Assembly (NCBI RefSeq): GCF_009769385.1
Contig: NZ_VKAB01000022.1
Location: 124,001-188,000 of the forward strand
Source of the DNA: Saccharothrix deserti
Lineage (GTDB): Bacteria > Actinomycetota > Actinomycetes > Mycobacteriales > Pseudonocardiaceae
DNA length: 64,000 nucleotides
Reading direction: 5' to 3'
How positions within the stretch are numbered: position 1 is the first letter of the stretch; each line of letters starts with the position of its first letter. Position numbers and translations under genes: made by a program. Below are positions 33,028 through 41,733 of this stretch, piece by piece. The notes under the pieces are model-generated. The model was not told the origin of the DNA and searched no databases. It saw nothing but the letters and a program-made list of their open reading frames with translations.

Positions 33028-33801
33028 ATGACCGCAGCGGGCCGGCGACCGGCCGAAGACGCACCCGCACCTCCGGAGTGGGCGCGTCGACCGACCAACC
33101 TGGCCAAAGCGGTCACCGCGGAACTCGTGGGGCGCATCGTCCGGGGCGTCCACCCCTCCGGGACGTCCTTGCCGCCCGAGCCCGCACTCGGCGAGGCCTT
33201 CTCGGTCAGCCGGACCGTCATCCGCGAAGCGGTGAAGATCCTCCAGGAGAAGGGCCTGGTCCAGGTGCGCCAAGGCGCCGGCACCATGGTAACCCCGCCC
33301 GCGATGTGGAACATGCTGGACGAACTCGTCCTCGCGGCCACCATCGCCGAAGACGAAACGCTGGCCGTGCTCGACGATCTCGTGGTCACCCGGCGGCTCC
33401 TCGAATCGGACATGGCCCAGGTCGCCGCCCGCACGGCCGACCAGGACACGATCGACCGGCTACGTGCCCTCGTGGACCGGATGGACCAACTCGTCGACGA
33501 CCCCGTCGCCTACCGCGAGCGGGACCTCGCCTTCCACGACACGATCATGCAGGCATCGGGCAACCGCATCGCACGGGGCGTCGTGCGCTCCCTGGAGAGC
33601 CAGGTCAGCAACACCGCTCGCTACACGGGCAGGAGCGAGCGAGCGTTGTGCGTGGCGTCCAACCAGGGACACCGCCGGATCTACGAGCGGATCGCGGCGC
33701 ACGACCCGGCAGGGGCCGCCGACGCCATGTTCACCCACATCACCGAAGCGTGGTTGGTGCGCCGTACCGACAACGGAGACCCGAGCCGCCTGGAGCGCTA
33801 G
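33028..33801 (+). CDS. GntR-family (FadR/FCD) transcriptional regulator
   Basis: 257 residues. N-terminal winged helix (~25-90; SLPPEPALGEAFSVSRTVIREAVKILQEKGLVQVRQGAGTMV) and a C-terminal all-helical FCD ligand domain (~100-235). The likely metal-binding residues are the Asp and His in RERDLAFHDTIMQASGN and the later His residues in GHRRIYE and FTHITEAW. FCD regulators usually sense small carboxylates or sugar acids, matching the enolase-superfamily enzyme in the divergent operon. The ATG at 33028 follows GGAGGA. Confidence 0.92.
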   Translation: MTAAGRRPAEDAPAPPEWARRPTNLAKAVTAELVGRIVRGVHPSGTSLPPEPALGEAFSVSRTVIREAVKILQEKGLVQVRQGAGTMVTPPAMWNMLDELVLAATIAEDETLAVLDDLVVTRRLLESDMAQVAARTADQDTIDRLRALVDRMDQLVDDPVAYRERDLAFHDTIMQASGNRIARGVVRSLESQVSNTARYTGRSERALCVASNQGHRRIYERIAAHDPAGAADAMFTHITEAWLVRRTDNGDPSRLER

Positions 33802-34065
33802 GCGGCCACTCGGCGACATCACCCCCCTCGCACAGCCACTCCGCTGAGTCGTCGCCATGCGCACGGCCGACGGTTGCGGCCAGCATACCGATCCGCCGCC
33901 CAACAGGGAACGATGAGTAGTACTTACTCGATCAACTGGCGAGTAGCTTCCCGACGAGATGGACCGGATGGCCGAGCGAGCGCTGCTGCTCCAGAAAATA
34001 GGCATGCTCGTTCCCTTGACGACACGGCCGCTCACAGGCTGTCATGGTTAGCCAGGACCACGGCG

Positions 34066-34084
34066 CGATGAGTCAGACTCATCG
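34066..34084. promoter_or_regulatory. Perfect 19-bp palindrome, unknown operator
   Basis: CGATGAGTCAGACTCATCG: 9-bp arms around a central A. The half-site GATGAGT occurs again at 33912-33918. No terminator context, so a protein-binding site is more likely than a hairpin. Confidence 0.5.
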
Positions 34085-34247
34085 ACAGGAGATCCAGCTC
34101 GTCGGATTCCGGCCCACGAGCACCACAACGTAGTGGAGCAGCTCATGCCACAACGGCCGAACGGCCGCGCACCCTGCGCGCCCCGAACCGGCGGCCCCGG
34201 CTGACGGGCGGCCGACGAACGGCCGTCACGCGAAGCCTCACCAGCCC

Positions 34248-34261
34248 TGGGAGCGCTCCCG
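34248..34261. promoter_or_regulatory. CebR-like operator upstream of the LacI regulator
   Basis: TGGGAGCGCTCCCG, 13 of 14 bases of the CebR box, 96 bp upstream of the LacI start. This fits autoregulation or control by a CebR homologue elsewhere. Confidence 0.75.
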
Positions 34262-34357
34262 GCCGCCGGCTCGCGATTCCGAACAGCCCCGCCCCTTGTT
34301 GTGCATGCACCGGTCGCCGTGCACCGGCGGCCGGACTCCGAGAACGGGAGGTCCACG

Positions 34358-35413
34358 TTGGGCGCACGACGGGTCACGTTGGCCGATGTGGCCAAGGTGG
34401 TCGGCGTCTCCCAAACCACCGTGTCCCTGGTCTTATCGGGGCGCGGCCGCGACCTGCGGATCTCCGAGGAGATGCAGCGCCGGGTCCGCGAAGCGGCGAC
34501 GGAGTTGGAATACCGCCGCAACCGGGTCTCGATGGGGCAACGCGGGGCGAGGACGCAGACGATCGCCTTCGTGTCCGATTCCGTCGCCAGTTCACGGCTC
34601 GCGGGCCACATGATCAAAGGTGCGCTGGGCGCGGCCCGCAGGCACGGCGTCACGCTGTTGTTCGGTGAGACCGAGGGCGATGCCGGCTTTCAGCGCACGT
34701 TGATCGAGACGATGCACGACTACCACGTCGACGGCATCATCCTCGCCTCGGTGCACACCAGGACGATCAGCATCCCGACCGAACTCGCCACCGGCCCCGC
34801 GGTGCTGCTCAACGTGCTGCCCCGGGAGCCGTCACCGCTCGTCTCCGTCCTGCCCGACGACGTCCAAGCCGGCCGCGCCGCCGCACGCGTGCTCCTCGAC
34901 GCCGGCCACGAGGAGGGCATCCACCTCATCGGCGTCGGCCCGTCCGGGGACGACGTCCCCCCGGGCCGGACCGCGGCGTTCGACCGGCTCTCCGGTATCC
35001 GCCAGGAGCTGGGTGAAGTGGGCGTCGAGGTGGAGAGCGGACACCCGTGCCGCTGGTGGCTGCCGAAGTACGGCTTCGAGGCGACCCGGGACCTGTTGGG
35101 CAAGGCACGTCCCCGCGCGTTGATCTGCCTCGACGACCGGCTCGCGCTCGGCGCGTACCAGGCGCTGCAGGACGCCGGCCTCACCGTGCCCGACGACGTC
35201 TCCGTGGTCTCCTTCGACGACCACCCCATCGCCTCCTGGCTGCGCCCCGGCCTCACCACCGTCGCCCTCCCGCACCACGACCTCGGTGCGAAGGCCGTCG
35301 ACCTCCTCTTCGCCGACGCCGATCACCCCGACCTGGACCGCGTGCACCGGGGCAGCACCCACCGCGTCCCGATGCCCGTCCGCCACCGGGATTCCGTGGC
35401 GCCGCCTCGATGA
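34358..35413 (+). CDS. LacI-family transcriptional repressor
   Basis: 351 residues. DNA-binding helix-turn-helix at the N-terminus (VTLADVAKVVGVSQTTVSLVLSGRG) with hinge helix region, followed by a periplasmic-binding-protein-like sugar sensor (ATRDLLGKARPRALICLDDRLALGAYQAL; VVSFDDHPIASWL). The TTG at 34358 is chosen because GGGAGG lies 6 bases upstream and the family start ARRVTLADVAK follows at once. It is convergent with the 11-gene ebo/ABC operon and stands behind a CebR-like box. Codon 26 is TTA (34433-34435), very rare in such genomes, which may place it under bldA-type developmental control. Target genes are not certain. Confidence 0.92.
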   Translation: MGARRVTLADVAKVVGVSQTTVSLVLSGRGRDLRISEEMQRRVREAATELEYRRNRVSMGQRGARTQTIAFVSDSVASSRLAGHMIKGALGAARRHGVTLLFGETEGDAGFQRTLIETMHDYHVDGIILASVHTRTISIPTELATGPAVLLNVLPREPSPLVSVLPDDVQAGRAAARVLLDAGHEEGIHLIGVGPSGDDVPPGRTAAFDRLSGIRQELGEVGVEVESGHPCRWWLPKYGFEATRDLLGKARPRALICLDDRLALGAYQALQDAGLTVPDDVSVVSFDDHPIASWLRPGLTTVALPHHDLGAKAVDLLFADADHPDLDRVHRGSTHRVPMPVRHRDSVAPPR

Positions 35414-35449
35414 GCCGAGCACCCGCCACGCGGATCGGGTGAGGCGCGA

Positions 35450-36301
35450 TCACCCGTTGAACGGTGCGACGGCGTCGCGCAGGAACGTCAGCCCCCCGGT
35501 GGCGAGGGCGTCGGGCGAACTCGCCAACGGCCGCCAGATCGAAGCGGCCGTCGCGATGGTGGCGTTGTCCGGCGTGAACGACTCGATGCACAGCGAACCG
35601 CGGTAGCCGGCACCGGCCAGCGCCCGTAACAACGCGGGCCAGTCCTGGTGGTCGGCACCCGGCGTGCCGCGGTCGTTGGCGCACACCTGGACGTGCGCGA
35701 TCCGTGCGCCCGCGGCCCGGATGGCCGCGACCGGCGAGGATTCCTCGATGTTCATGTGGTAGGTGTCCAGCGCCAGGCCGCACCCCTCCTCGGGCAGTCC
35801 GTCCAGCGCCTCCAGGGCCTGCCCGACCGTGTTGAGCAGGCTGGTCTCATAGCGGTTCAACGGCTCCACCGCGATGCGGACGCCCTTCGACGCCGCGTGC
35901 TCGACCACCGGGGCGAGGTTCTCGCGCAGCTGGGCGTAGACCTCCGATCGGTTCCCGATCCGCCACGTGCGGCCCACCGCGCTGTACGCCGGACCTGCCG
36001 TCACGCCGCTGCCGACGATCGCCGCGACGTCCACCACGTGCCGCAGGTAGTCCTGGGTCTCGGCGACGGTGTCGGCCTCGACGAGGTTCCGGCCGGGCGC
36101 CATGGCGAGGCACACCGAGGCCTTCAGGTCCAGGGCCGCCAGCAGTTCGGCCGCCCGGTGCGGATCCCAGTCGCCCGGGTGCTCCACCGGCAGCTCGATG
36201 ACGTCGAAACCCCACTCGCGGATGCGCGGCGCGAGCCCCGCCAGCACGTCGTCGGTGAGCGGTGACGCCCAGACCCAGGTGCTGACGCCGATGTCCCACA
36301 T
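35450..36301 (-). CDS. Sugar phosphate isomerase/epimerase family protein (tagatose/psicose 3-epimerase-like)
   Basis: 283 residues, AP-endonuclease-2/xylose-isomerase-like TIM barrel. The metal-site regions match ketose 3-epimerases: Glu in VEPLNRYETSLLNT, Asp-x-x-His in GLALDTYHMNIEE, His in AHVQVCANDRGTPGADHQDW, and Glu in SLCIESFTPDN. It may epimerise a free sugar or act on a 3-keto-sugar, as some family members are glycoside 3-keto lyases. Last gene of the 11-gene operon, 12 bp after the EboF-like gene, and convergent with the LacI repressor. Confidence 0.85.
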   Translation of the reverse strand: MWDIGVSTWVWASPLTDDVLAGLAPRIREWGFDVIELPVEHPGDWDPHRAAELLAALDLKASVCLAMAPGRNLVEADTVAETQDYLRHVVDVAAIVGSGVTAGPAYSAVGRTWRIGNRSEVYAQLRENLAPVVEHAASKGVRIAVEPLNRYETSLLNTVGQALEALDGLPEEGCGLALDTYHMNIEESSPVAAIRAAGARIAHVQVCANDRGTPGADHQDWPALLRALAGAGYRGSLCIESFTPDNATIATAASIWRPLASSPDALATGGLTFLRDAVAPFNG

Positions 36302-36313
36302 GTGCCTGATTCC

Positions 36314-37699
36314 TCACTGTCGCGCGGGCGGACCGCTGATCCCTTGGAGTGCCAGCAGGAAGTCGCGAACGTCGGTGGCCGCCAGTCGCCCGTCGCGCTC
36401 GACCGATCGCGGCACGGCTGCCGGGTCGGAGCACAGCAGCACGGGGCCGTCGGCGGCCACGTCCGGGAGCCTGCCGTGCGTGCCGCGCACGCACGACGGG
36501 TCCAGCGGCACCACGTTCATCGCATACCGCAGGCCGAGCTTCTTGCGTGCCAGGTTCAACCCCGCCTTGACCTTGGCCAGCGGGTCGGCCGGGTCGAAGA
36601 ACAGTTCGGCGGGGTCGTAGCCGGGTTTGCGGTGGATGTCCACGCCGCGGGCGAAGTCGGGCGCACGGCTGTCGTCGGTCCAGTAGTAGTAGGTGAACCA
36701 GGCGTCCGGCTCGGCGACCGCGATCAGCTCGCCGGAACGCTCGTGGTCGAGCCCCACCTTCGCCTGTGCGTCCCGGTCGTGCACCACGTCCACCCCGGGC
36801 AGTTCGTCGAGCACGGCGCGGGTCCTGGCCAGGTCCGCGGGATCGGCGACGTAGACGTGCGCGACCTGGTGGTCGGCCACGGCGAACGCGCAGGACGTCC
36901 ACGGGTCCAGGTACTCCATGCCGGCCTGCGCGTAGACCTCCAGCAGCCCGGCCGCCCGCAACGCCCGGTTGACGTCGACCGGCCTGCGCGCTTCGGTGAT
37001 GCCGTACTCCGACAGCGCGACGATCGTCGCGTCGGAGTCCAGGAGCGGCTTGAGCGCCTTGTCCACGTCGGCCGCGGCTTTGATCGCCTGCGGTGACGAG
37101 GGCCCGAACCGCTGCAGGTCGTAGTCCAGGTGCGGCACGTAGACCAGCACCAGGTCGGGTCGGTGGTCGGCCAGGACCTTCAGGGCCGCGCCGACGATCC
37201 ACTCGCTGGAGGCCAGGGAGGCGGTGGGGCCCCAGTACTGGAACAGCGGGAACTCGCCCAGGGCCCCGGTGAGCCGGTCGTGCAGGTCGGGTGGGCGGAC
37301 GTAGCAGTCGGGCGACTTGCGGCCGTCCGCGTGGTAGATCGGTCTCGGGGTGATGGTGATGTCGGTGGTCGCGCCCATGGCGTACCACCAGCAGACGTTC
37401 GCGGCCGTGTAGCCGGGGTGGACGCGCCGCGCGGTCTCCCACAGCTTCTCACCCCCGACCAGCCGGTTGTGCTGGCGCCACAGGTGGATCTCGCCGAGGT
37501 CGCGGAAGTACCACCCGTTGCCCACGATGCCGTGCCGGGCGGGGGTGAGCCCGGTGAGCAGGGTCGCCTGGGCGCTGCACGTGACGGCGGGCAGCACCGT
37601 GCCCAGCTCGGCCTGCCAGCCCAGGCCCGCGAGGTTGGGCATGTGTTTGAGCAGCGCCGGTGTCATGCCGACCACGTCCACGACCACCAGCGGTTTCAC
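36314..37699 (-). CDS. Alkaline-phosphatase-superfamily protein (type I phosphodiesterase, EboF-like)
   Basis: 461 residues, nucleotide pyrophosphatase/phosphodiesterase family. N-terminal metal Asp in PLVVVDVVGMTPALL, nucleophile Thr region LPAVTCSAQATLLTGLTPARHGIVGNGW, and metal-binding residues around YVPHLDYDLQRFG and VALSEYGI. No signal peptide. In cyanobacterial ebo clusters the EboF product is of this family. It hydrolyses phosphodiesters or phosphomonoesters of an unknown metabolite. The GTG at 37699 overlaps the EboE stop by 4 nt; an alternative start ~12 codons earlier lacks support. Confidence 0.83.
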   Translation of the reverse strand: MKPLVVVDVVGMTPALLKHMPNLAGLGWQAELGTVLPAVTCSAQATLLTGLTPARHGIVGNGWYFRDLGEIHLWRQHNRLVGGEKLWETARRVHPGYTAANVCWWYAMGATTDITITPRPIYHADGRKSPDCYVRPPDLHDRLTGALGEFPLFQYWGPTASLASSEWIVGAALKVLADHRPDLVLVYVPHLDYDLQRFGPSSPQAIKAAADVDKALKPLLDSDATIVALSEYGITEARRPVDVNRALRAAGLLEVYAQAGMEYLDPWTSCAFAVADHQVAHVYVADPADLARTRAVLDELPGVDVVHDRDAQAKVGLDHERSGELIAVAEPDAWFTYYYWTDDSRAPDFARGVDIHRKPGYDPAELFFDPADPLAKVKAGLNLARKKLGLRYAMNVVPLDPSCVRGTHGRLPDVAADGPVLLCSDPAAVPRSVERDGRLAATDVRDFLLALQGISGPPARQ

Positions 37700-38775
37700 G
37701 CCGATACCCCCGTCCAGAGGTGGTCCCGGGCCCATCGCAGTTCCGCGGCGATCCCGTCGGTCAGGTCACCCGCGTCCGCGAGCACGCTCCACGTGTAGGT
37801 CTCCACCTCGACGTGGGTGTCGGGCTCCACCGCGGCCATGGCGGCCACCAGCACGTCCGTGGTCGAGCGCAGCGGTGCGGGCTGGACGTGCAGCGGCATG
37901 TGGAAGTGCACCCGCCACGGGTGCCGCGCGGGCAGGGTCGCGAACGCGTCCGGCAGGTCGTCCGCGGCCAGCACGCCGTCCGGCGTGTTCTCCCGGACCT
38001 GGTGCAGGTAGCGGGGTTCGGCATAGGCGGCGACGGCGCGCCGGCCTTCCTCACTGCCGGGTTCCGCGACCTCCAGGGCGGCGGACGCCTGCACCTTCAC
38101 GATCGACAGCCCGGCCGCGCGGATCGCCGCGACCGTTGCCACGGGGTCGGCGAACGACACCGCGAGGTGACACGTGTCCAGGCAGATCCCGACGTACTCG
38201 GGGTCGGCGCGACCGGCCAGCCACGCCACCGCGTCCGCGACGGTGTCCAGCACGCAGCCGGGTTCGGGTTCGACCGCGAGCCTGATCGGCCGGTCGCCAC
38301 TGTCCCGCAACCTGCGGGTCAGTTCGGTCAGCGCGGCCTCGGCGACCGCGTCGTCGCGGTCGCCCCACGGCTCACGCCACGCCAGCGGCAACGTCGAGAT
38401 GCTGCCGTACGAGGCGGAGTCGGGCATGAGGTCGGCGAGGACGGTGGCGCAGTCGGCGGTGTAGGCCAGGCGCCGCGGGTCGGCCCAGCTCGGCCGGTAC
38501 ACGGCGTGCTTGACCACCTCGCCGTGGAAGTCGCCGTACGGGAAGGCGTTGAGCGTGCTGACGGTCAGCCCCCGGGCGGCGAGTTCGGCCCGCAGCCCGC
38601 GCCGCGCGGACCTGTCCTCGGCCAGTCCGCGCGCGACCGACGCGGGCAGCCACAGCCCGAGCGGGAGGGTGTCGACACCGAGTCGCGACCGCACGCCGAC
38701 CGCGTGGCGGTCGAGTTGGTCGAGGATGCCGGGGAGGTCGTCGGCCGGGTGAACGTTCGTGCAGTACGCGATCAC
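37696..38775 (-). CDS. eboE: EboE-like protein (xylose-isomerase-like TIM barrel)
   Basis: 359 residues. It opens with VIAYCTNVHPADDLPGI and has VSTLNAFPYGDFHGEVVKHAVYRP, LAVEPEPGCVLDTVADAV, ICLDTCHLAVSFA and FHMPLHVQPAPL, which match the conserved blocks of the metabolite-traffic protein EboE of ebo clusters. In Nostoc punctiforme the ebo genes are required to move a scytonemin precursor to the periplasm; the reaction of EboE is unknown. The GTG at 38775 overlaps the EboB stop (GTGA), and its stop overlaps the EboF start. Family assignment by eye is strong; function is not known. Confidence 0.85.
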   Translation of the reverse strand: MIAYCTNVHPADDLPGILDQLDRHAVGVRSRLGVDTLPLGLWLPASVARGLAEDRSARRGLRAELAARGLTVSTLNAFPYGDFHGEVVKHAVYRPSWADPRRLAYTADCATVLADLMPDSASYGSISTLPLAWREPWGDRDDAVAEAALTELTRRLRDSGDRPIRLAVEPEPGCVLDTVADAVAWLAGRADPEYVGICLDTCHLAVSFADPVATVAAIRAAGLSIVKVQASAALEVAEPGSEEGRRAVAAYAEPRYLHQVRENTPDGVLAADDLPDAFATLPARHPWRVHFHMPLHVQPAPLRSTTDVLVAAMAAVEPDTHVEVETYTWSVLADAGDLTDGIAAELRWARDHLWTGVSA

Positions 38776-39629
38776 CGGCGTTCGCCCCTCAGGACCGAGT
38801 TCCCGGTGACGGTGTCGGTCGCGAGCGAGGTGACCGGATCGAGCAGGAGCCGTCCGCTCTGGCCGTAGAACTCCACCGGGTTGCTCCACAACACGGTGTC
38901 GACCTCGGACTCGTCGAACCCGGCTTCGAGCATCGCGAGACCGGTTGACCGGGTCTTCAGCGGGTCCGAACGACCCCAGTCCGCGGCGGAGTTCACCAGC
39001 ACCCGTCCCGTGCCGTACTCGGCGAGCAGCGCCACCATCCGCGCCTCGTCCATCTTGGTGTCCGGGTAGATGGAGAACCCCATCCAGCACCCGGAGTCCG
39101 CGACCGCGCGCACGGTCGTCTCGTTGAGGTGGTCGACCAGCACCCGTTCCGGCGGGATGCCCGACTCGCGCACCACGTCCAGGGTCCGCAGCGTGCCCTG
39201 CTGTTTGTCCCGGTGCGGGGTGTGCACGAGGACCGGGAGGTCGTGCCGGGCGGCCAGCTCCAGCTGGCGGGCGAACGCGTCGTCCTCCTCCGGCGTCATC
39301 GAGTCGTACCCGACCTCCCCGACCGCGACGACCCCGTCCTTGACCAGGTAGTGCGACAGGTGTTCCAGCACACCGGTGCACCGCGGGTCGTTGGCCTCCT
39401 TGGGGTTCAGCGCGATCGCGCAGTGGTGGGCGATGCCGAACTGCGCCGCGCGGAACCGCTCCCACCCGACCAGACCGTCGAAGTAGTCGAGGAACGACCC
39501 CACGTTCGTGCGCGGTTGCCCCAGCCAGAACGCCGGTTCCACCAGCGCTCGCACCCCGGCCGCGTGCATGGCCTCGTAGTCGTCGGTGGTGCGCGACGTC
39601 ATGTGGATGTGCGGGTCGAAGATGCGCAT
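38772..39629 (-). CDS. eboB: TatD-family metal-dependent hydrolase (EboB-like)
   Basis: 285 residues, amidohydrolase-type TIM barrel. Metal motif RIFDPHIHM at the N-terminus, Glu in VVAVGEVGYDSM, His in LPVLVHTPHRDKQQ, His in VLVDHLNETTVRAV, and Asp in LVNSAADWGRSDP. This matches the TatD-like EboB of ebo clusters, where the substrate is unknown. The ATG at 39629 shares one base with the stop of the upstream fusion gene; the C-terminus overlaps EboE by 4 nt. Cytoplasmic. Confidence 0.86.
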   Translation of the reverse strand: MRIFDPHIHMTSRTTDDYEAMHAAGVRALVEPAFWLGQPRTNVGSFLDYFDGLVGWERFRAAQFGIAHHCAIALNPKEANDPRCTGVLEHLSHYLVKDGVVAVGEVGYDSMTPEEDDAFARQLELAARHDLPVLVHTPHRDKQQGTLRTLDVVRESGIPPERVLVDHLNETTVRAVADSGCWMGFSIYPDTKMDEARMVALLAEYGTGRVLVNSAADWGRSDPLKTRSTGLAMLEAGFDESEVDTVLWSNPVEFYGQSGRLLLDPVTSLATDTVTGNSVLRGERR

Positions 39630-40957
39630 CAGGATGCCTTTCCGAGCAGTTCGAGGGCGTCGGCGGGCACCCGTCGGCCGGCTGCGCGGCGTTCGTCGGC
39701 GAACGCGGACACCATGCGCAGCAACTCGTCGTCCGTGCGCCGGTCGAGGTCGCTCACCACGGTCAACGGGATGCTCATGAACAGGCACTTCAGCACGCCG
39801 TGCCGCCACGCGTGCTGGTCGAGGTGATGCGCGGCGAAGGCGCCCATGGCCGCCGCGACCAGCCCGGTCTCGTTGCTGCGCAGGGCGTCCTTGACCAGTT
39901 CGACCCCGGTCTCCGGCACTCGACCGCCGATCTCGGCGAGCCCTCGCAGCACCCCGAGGCGTTCGGCCGACGTGCCGTGCCGGTAGAGCGCGGCGAGCCC
40001 TTCGGCCACGTCCTGGGAGGTGTCGGCGTACGCGACGAGCAGCCGCGTCCGGGCCTCGCGCACACCGAAGCGCACCGCTCGCCCCACGGCGGGGAACACG
40101 GTGTGGATGGAGGCGGGATCGGCTCGCAGCGCCTGTTCGGCCATGGCCAGCCAGCTCGCGGTGCGCAGCGCTTCGAACGCCCGCTTCGCCACCAGGGGTG
40201 CGGCGTGGCTGTGTCGGGGAAGCTCCACGGCCGCGACACCGGTGTAGCCGATGTCGGTCAGTGCCGCGAGGGTGTCGGGAAGGTCCAACTGCCCTTCTCC
40301 GAATTCCAGGTGTTCGTGGACGCCGGGCACCATGTCGTCCAGCTGCACGTTCATCAGCAGCCCGCCCGCCTCGCGGAGGCACGCCGCCGCGTCCTGCCAC
40401 TCCACCGCCACGCAGTGCCCCACGTCCAGGGTGATCCCGAGCAGTTCGGGATTCCCGAGCTCCTCCCGGAGCCGCAGGGCCTGGTCCAGTCGCTCCACCA
40501 CCATGCCGGGCTCCGGCTCCAGCGCGAGCGGCACGGCCGGCCCGCCGGTCAACACCGCGGCGACACCGGACTTCAGGTGCTCCCAGCTGTCCGAGGGCCC
40601 GACGCCCGACCAGAACGACACGCACTCCGCGCCGAGGTCGGCCGCTATCCGCTTGGCGCGCAGCAAGAAGTCGACCCGGACCTCCTGGTCTTCGCTCACC
40701 AGCGTCGGGTGGTGCTTGCGCAGCGGGTCGAGCAGGTAACGCGCCCCGGTCTCCACGACGACGCGCAGTCCCAGCGCCGACAGACGTGCCGCGAGCCGTT
40801 CGGTCCGCGCGCCGATGTCGTCGGCGAACGGGTCGAGGTGGTGGTGGTCGAGCGTGAGCGCGACCGCCGTGTAGCCGAGGTCGGCGATGACCGCGAGCGC
40901 GTCGTCCAAGCGGTGGTTGGCGAATCCGTTGGTGCCGTACCCGAGGTGGAACGTCAT
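39629..40957 (-). CDS. Fusion of sugar phosphate isomerase/epimerase with C-terminal EboA domain
   Basis: 442 residues. The N-terminal ~270 residues form a xylose-isomerase-like barrel (MTFHLGYGTNGFANHRLDDAL; ALEPEPGMVVERLDQAL; ITLDVGHCVAVEW; VNVQLDD-type region; AVELPRHSHAAP). The C-terminal ~165 residues resemble EboA: alpha-helical, with FAAHHLDQHAWRHGVLKCLFMSIPL and ADERRAAGRRVPADALELL. In most ebo clusters EboA is a separate gene. The fusion ties the isomerase to the pathway. The start overlaps the EboC stop by 4 nt (40954-40957). Confidence 0.83.
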   Translation of the reverse strand: MTFHLGYGTNGFANHRLDDALAVIADLGYTAVALTLDHHHLDPFADDIGARTERLAARLSALGLRVVVETGARYLLDPLRKHHPTLVSEDQEVRVDFLLRAKRIAADLGAECVSFWSGVGPSDSWEHLKSGVAAVLTGGPAVPLALEPEPGMVVERLDQALRLREELGNPELLGITLDVGHCVAVEWQDAAACLREAGGLLMNVQLDDMVPGVHEHLEFGEGQLDLPDTLAALTDIGYTGVAAVELPRHSHAAPLVAKRAFEALRTASWLAMAEQALRADPASIHTVFPAVGRAVRFGVREARTRLLVAYADTSQDVAEGLAALYRHGTSAERLGVLRGLAEIGGRVPETGVELVKDALRSNETGLVAAAMGAFAAHHLDQHAWRHGVLKCLFMSIPLTVVSDLDRRTDDELLRMVSAFADERRAAGRRVPADALELLGKAS

Positions 40958-41733
40958 GTCGGGCTCACCTTCCGGCTCAGCGCTCGGGCCAGCGGCAGGA
41001 GCAGCACGATCGCCGAACCGTGTCGGGCGAGCGCGGATTGCAGCAGCACCATGCCGTGGATGCCCGCCTTGGTCGCCGCGCGCACACGTGCGGCGGACGG
41101 GTCCTGCACCACGGCCCATTGCGCACGTCCGACCGAGGCGGCGTAGGCCACGGCCGCCGCGACGGCAGTGGGCCGACCGCCGGCGATCAAGGCGGTCAGG
41201 GCGGTCATCGCCGTCCCGCCGACAACGGCCTTGGCGACGGCAGGTGACGTGCCGTGCACCTCGCCGCGCGACAGCGCCGTCACGCCCAGCGTGTGCAGGG
41301 CCATCAGCGCGGCGGGTAGCGGGGCGCGGCCTCCCAGCAGCACGTCGAGCCCCCGGCACGCGGCCATCGCGAACGGACCGGCGGGGGTGTTCTTCAACAC
41401 CGTGTCGTAGCCCCACACCGCCACGGCGAGCGGCACCGCGTTGCGCCCGGCCGCCGCGGCGAGCCCGATGCCGGCGCCCGTCAAGCCGACGGCGGTGGCC
41501 AGGGCGGCGTTCGGGCTGATCCGCCCGGACGGGATGGGCCGCTCCGGCCGTTCCACGGCGTCCAGGTCGCGGTCCGCCCAGTCGTTCAGCGCCATGCCCG
41601 CCCAGTACAGCGCCACTGATGCCAGCGGCAGCAGCAGGCGCCTGCCCCGCAACGGAGCACCGGCGCCGACGAGGGTGTCGCCGAGCGCCGTCAACGCGGC
41701 CGGCGCCCGCACGAGTTCCAGGTACGCCTTCAT
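40954..41733 (-). CDS. eboC: UbiA-family prenyltransferase-like membrane protein (EboC-like)
   Basis: 259 residues, ~7-8 membrane helices. The first Asp motif is NDWADRDLDAVERPERPIP, the prenyl-diphosphate/Mg site of UbiA enzymes. The second region, YDTVLKNTPAGPFAMAACRGLDVLLG, matches EboC rather than ubiquinone/menaquinone enzymes, which have a second DxxxD. It could prenylate a pathway intermediate at the inner face of the membrane or act in its transfer across it. The ATG at 41733 overlaps the stop of the cyclase gene by 4 nt. Confidence 0.86.
   Translation of the reverse strand: MKAYLELVRAPAALTALGDTLVGAGAPLRGRRLLLPLASVALYWAGMALNDWADRDLDAVERPERPIPSGRISPNAALATAVGLTGAGIGLAAAAGRNAVPLAVAVWGYDTVLKNTPAGPFAMAACRGLDVLLGGRAPLPAALMALHTLGVTALSRGEVHGTSPAVAKAVVGGTAMTALTALIAGGRPTAVAAAVAYAASVGRAQWAVVQDPSAARVRAATKAGIHGMVLLQSALARHGSAIVLLLPLARALSRKVSPT

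Larger units (their letters stand above)
33802..34357. other. 556-bp non-coding region with palindromes
   Basis: No convincing gene. It contains an AT-richer stretch near 33910-33935 (GATGAGTAGTACTTACTC), a perfect 19-bp palindrome at 34066-34084 and a CebR-like box at 34248-34261. It probably holds the LacI gene promoter and sites for another regulator. Confidence 0.6.

Noticed and set aside
33460-34035. Minus-strand open frame overlapping the GntR gene and the following spacer
   Set aside because: Mostly antisense to the regulator, lacks a ribosome-binding site and any family motif.
40954-41733. UbiA gene as part of a menaquinone or terpene biosynthetic cluster
   Set aside because: The second motif and the EboA/B/E/F neighbours fit the ebo family better than menaquinone or terpene pathways; no terpene synthase nearby.
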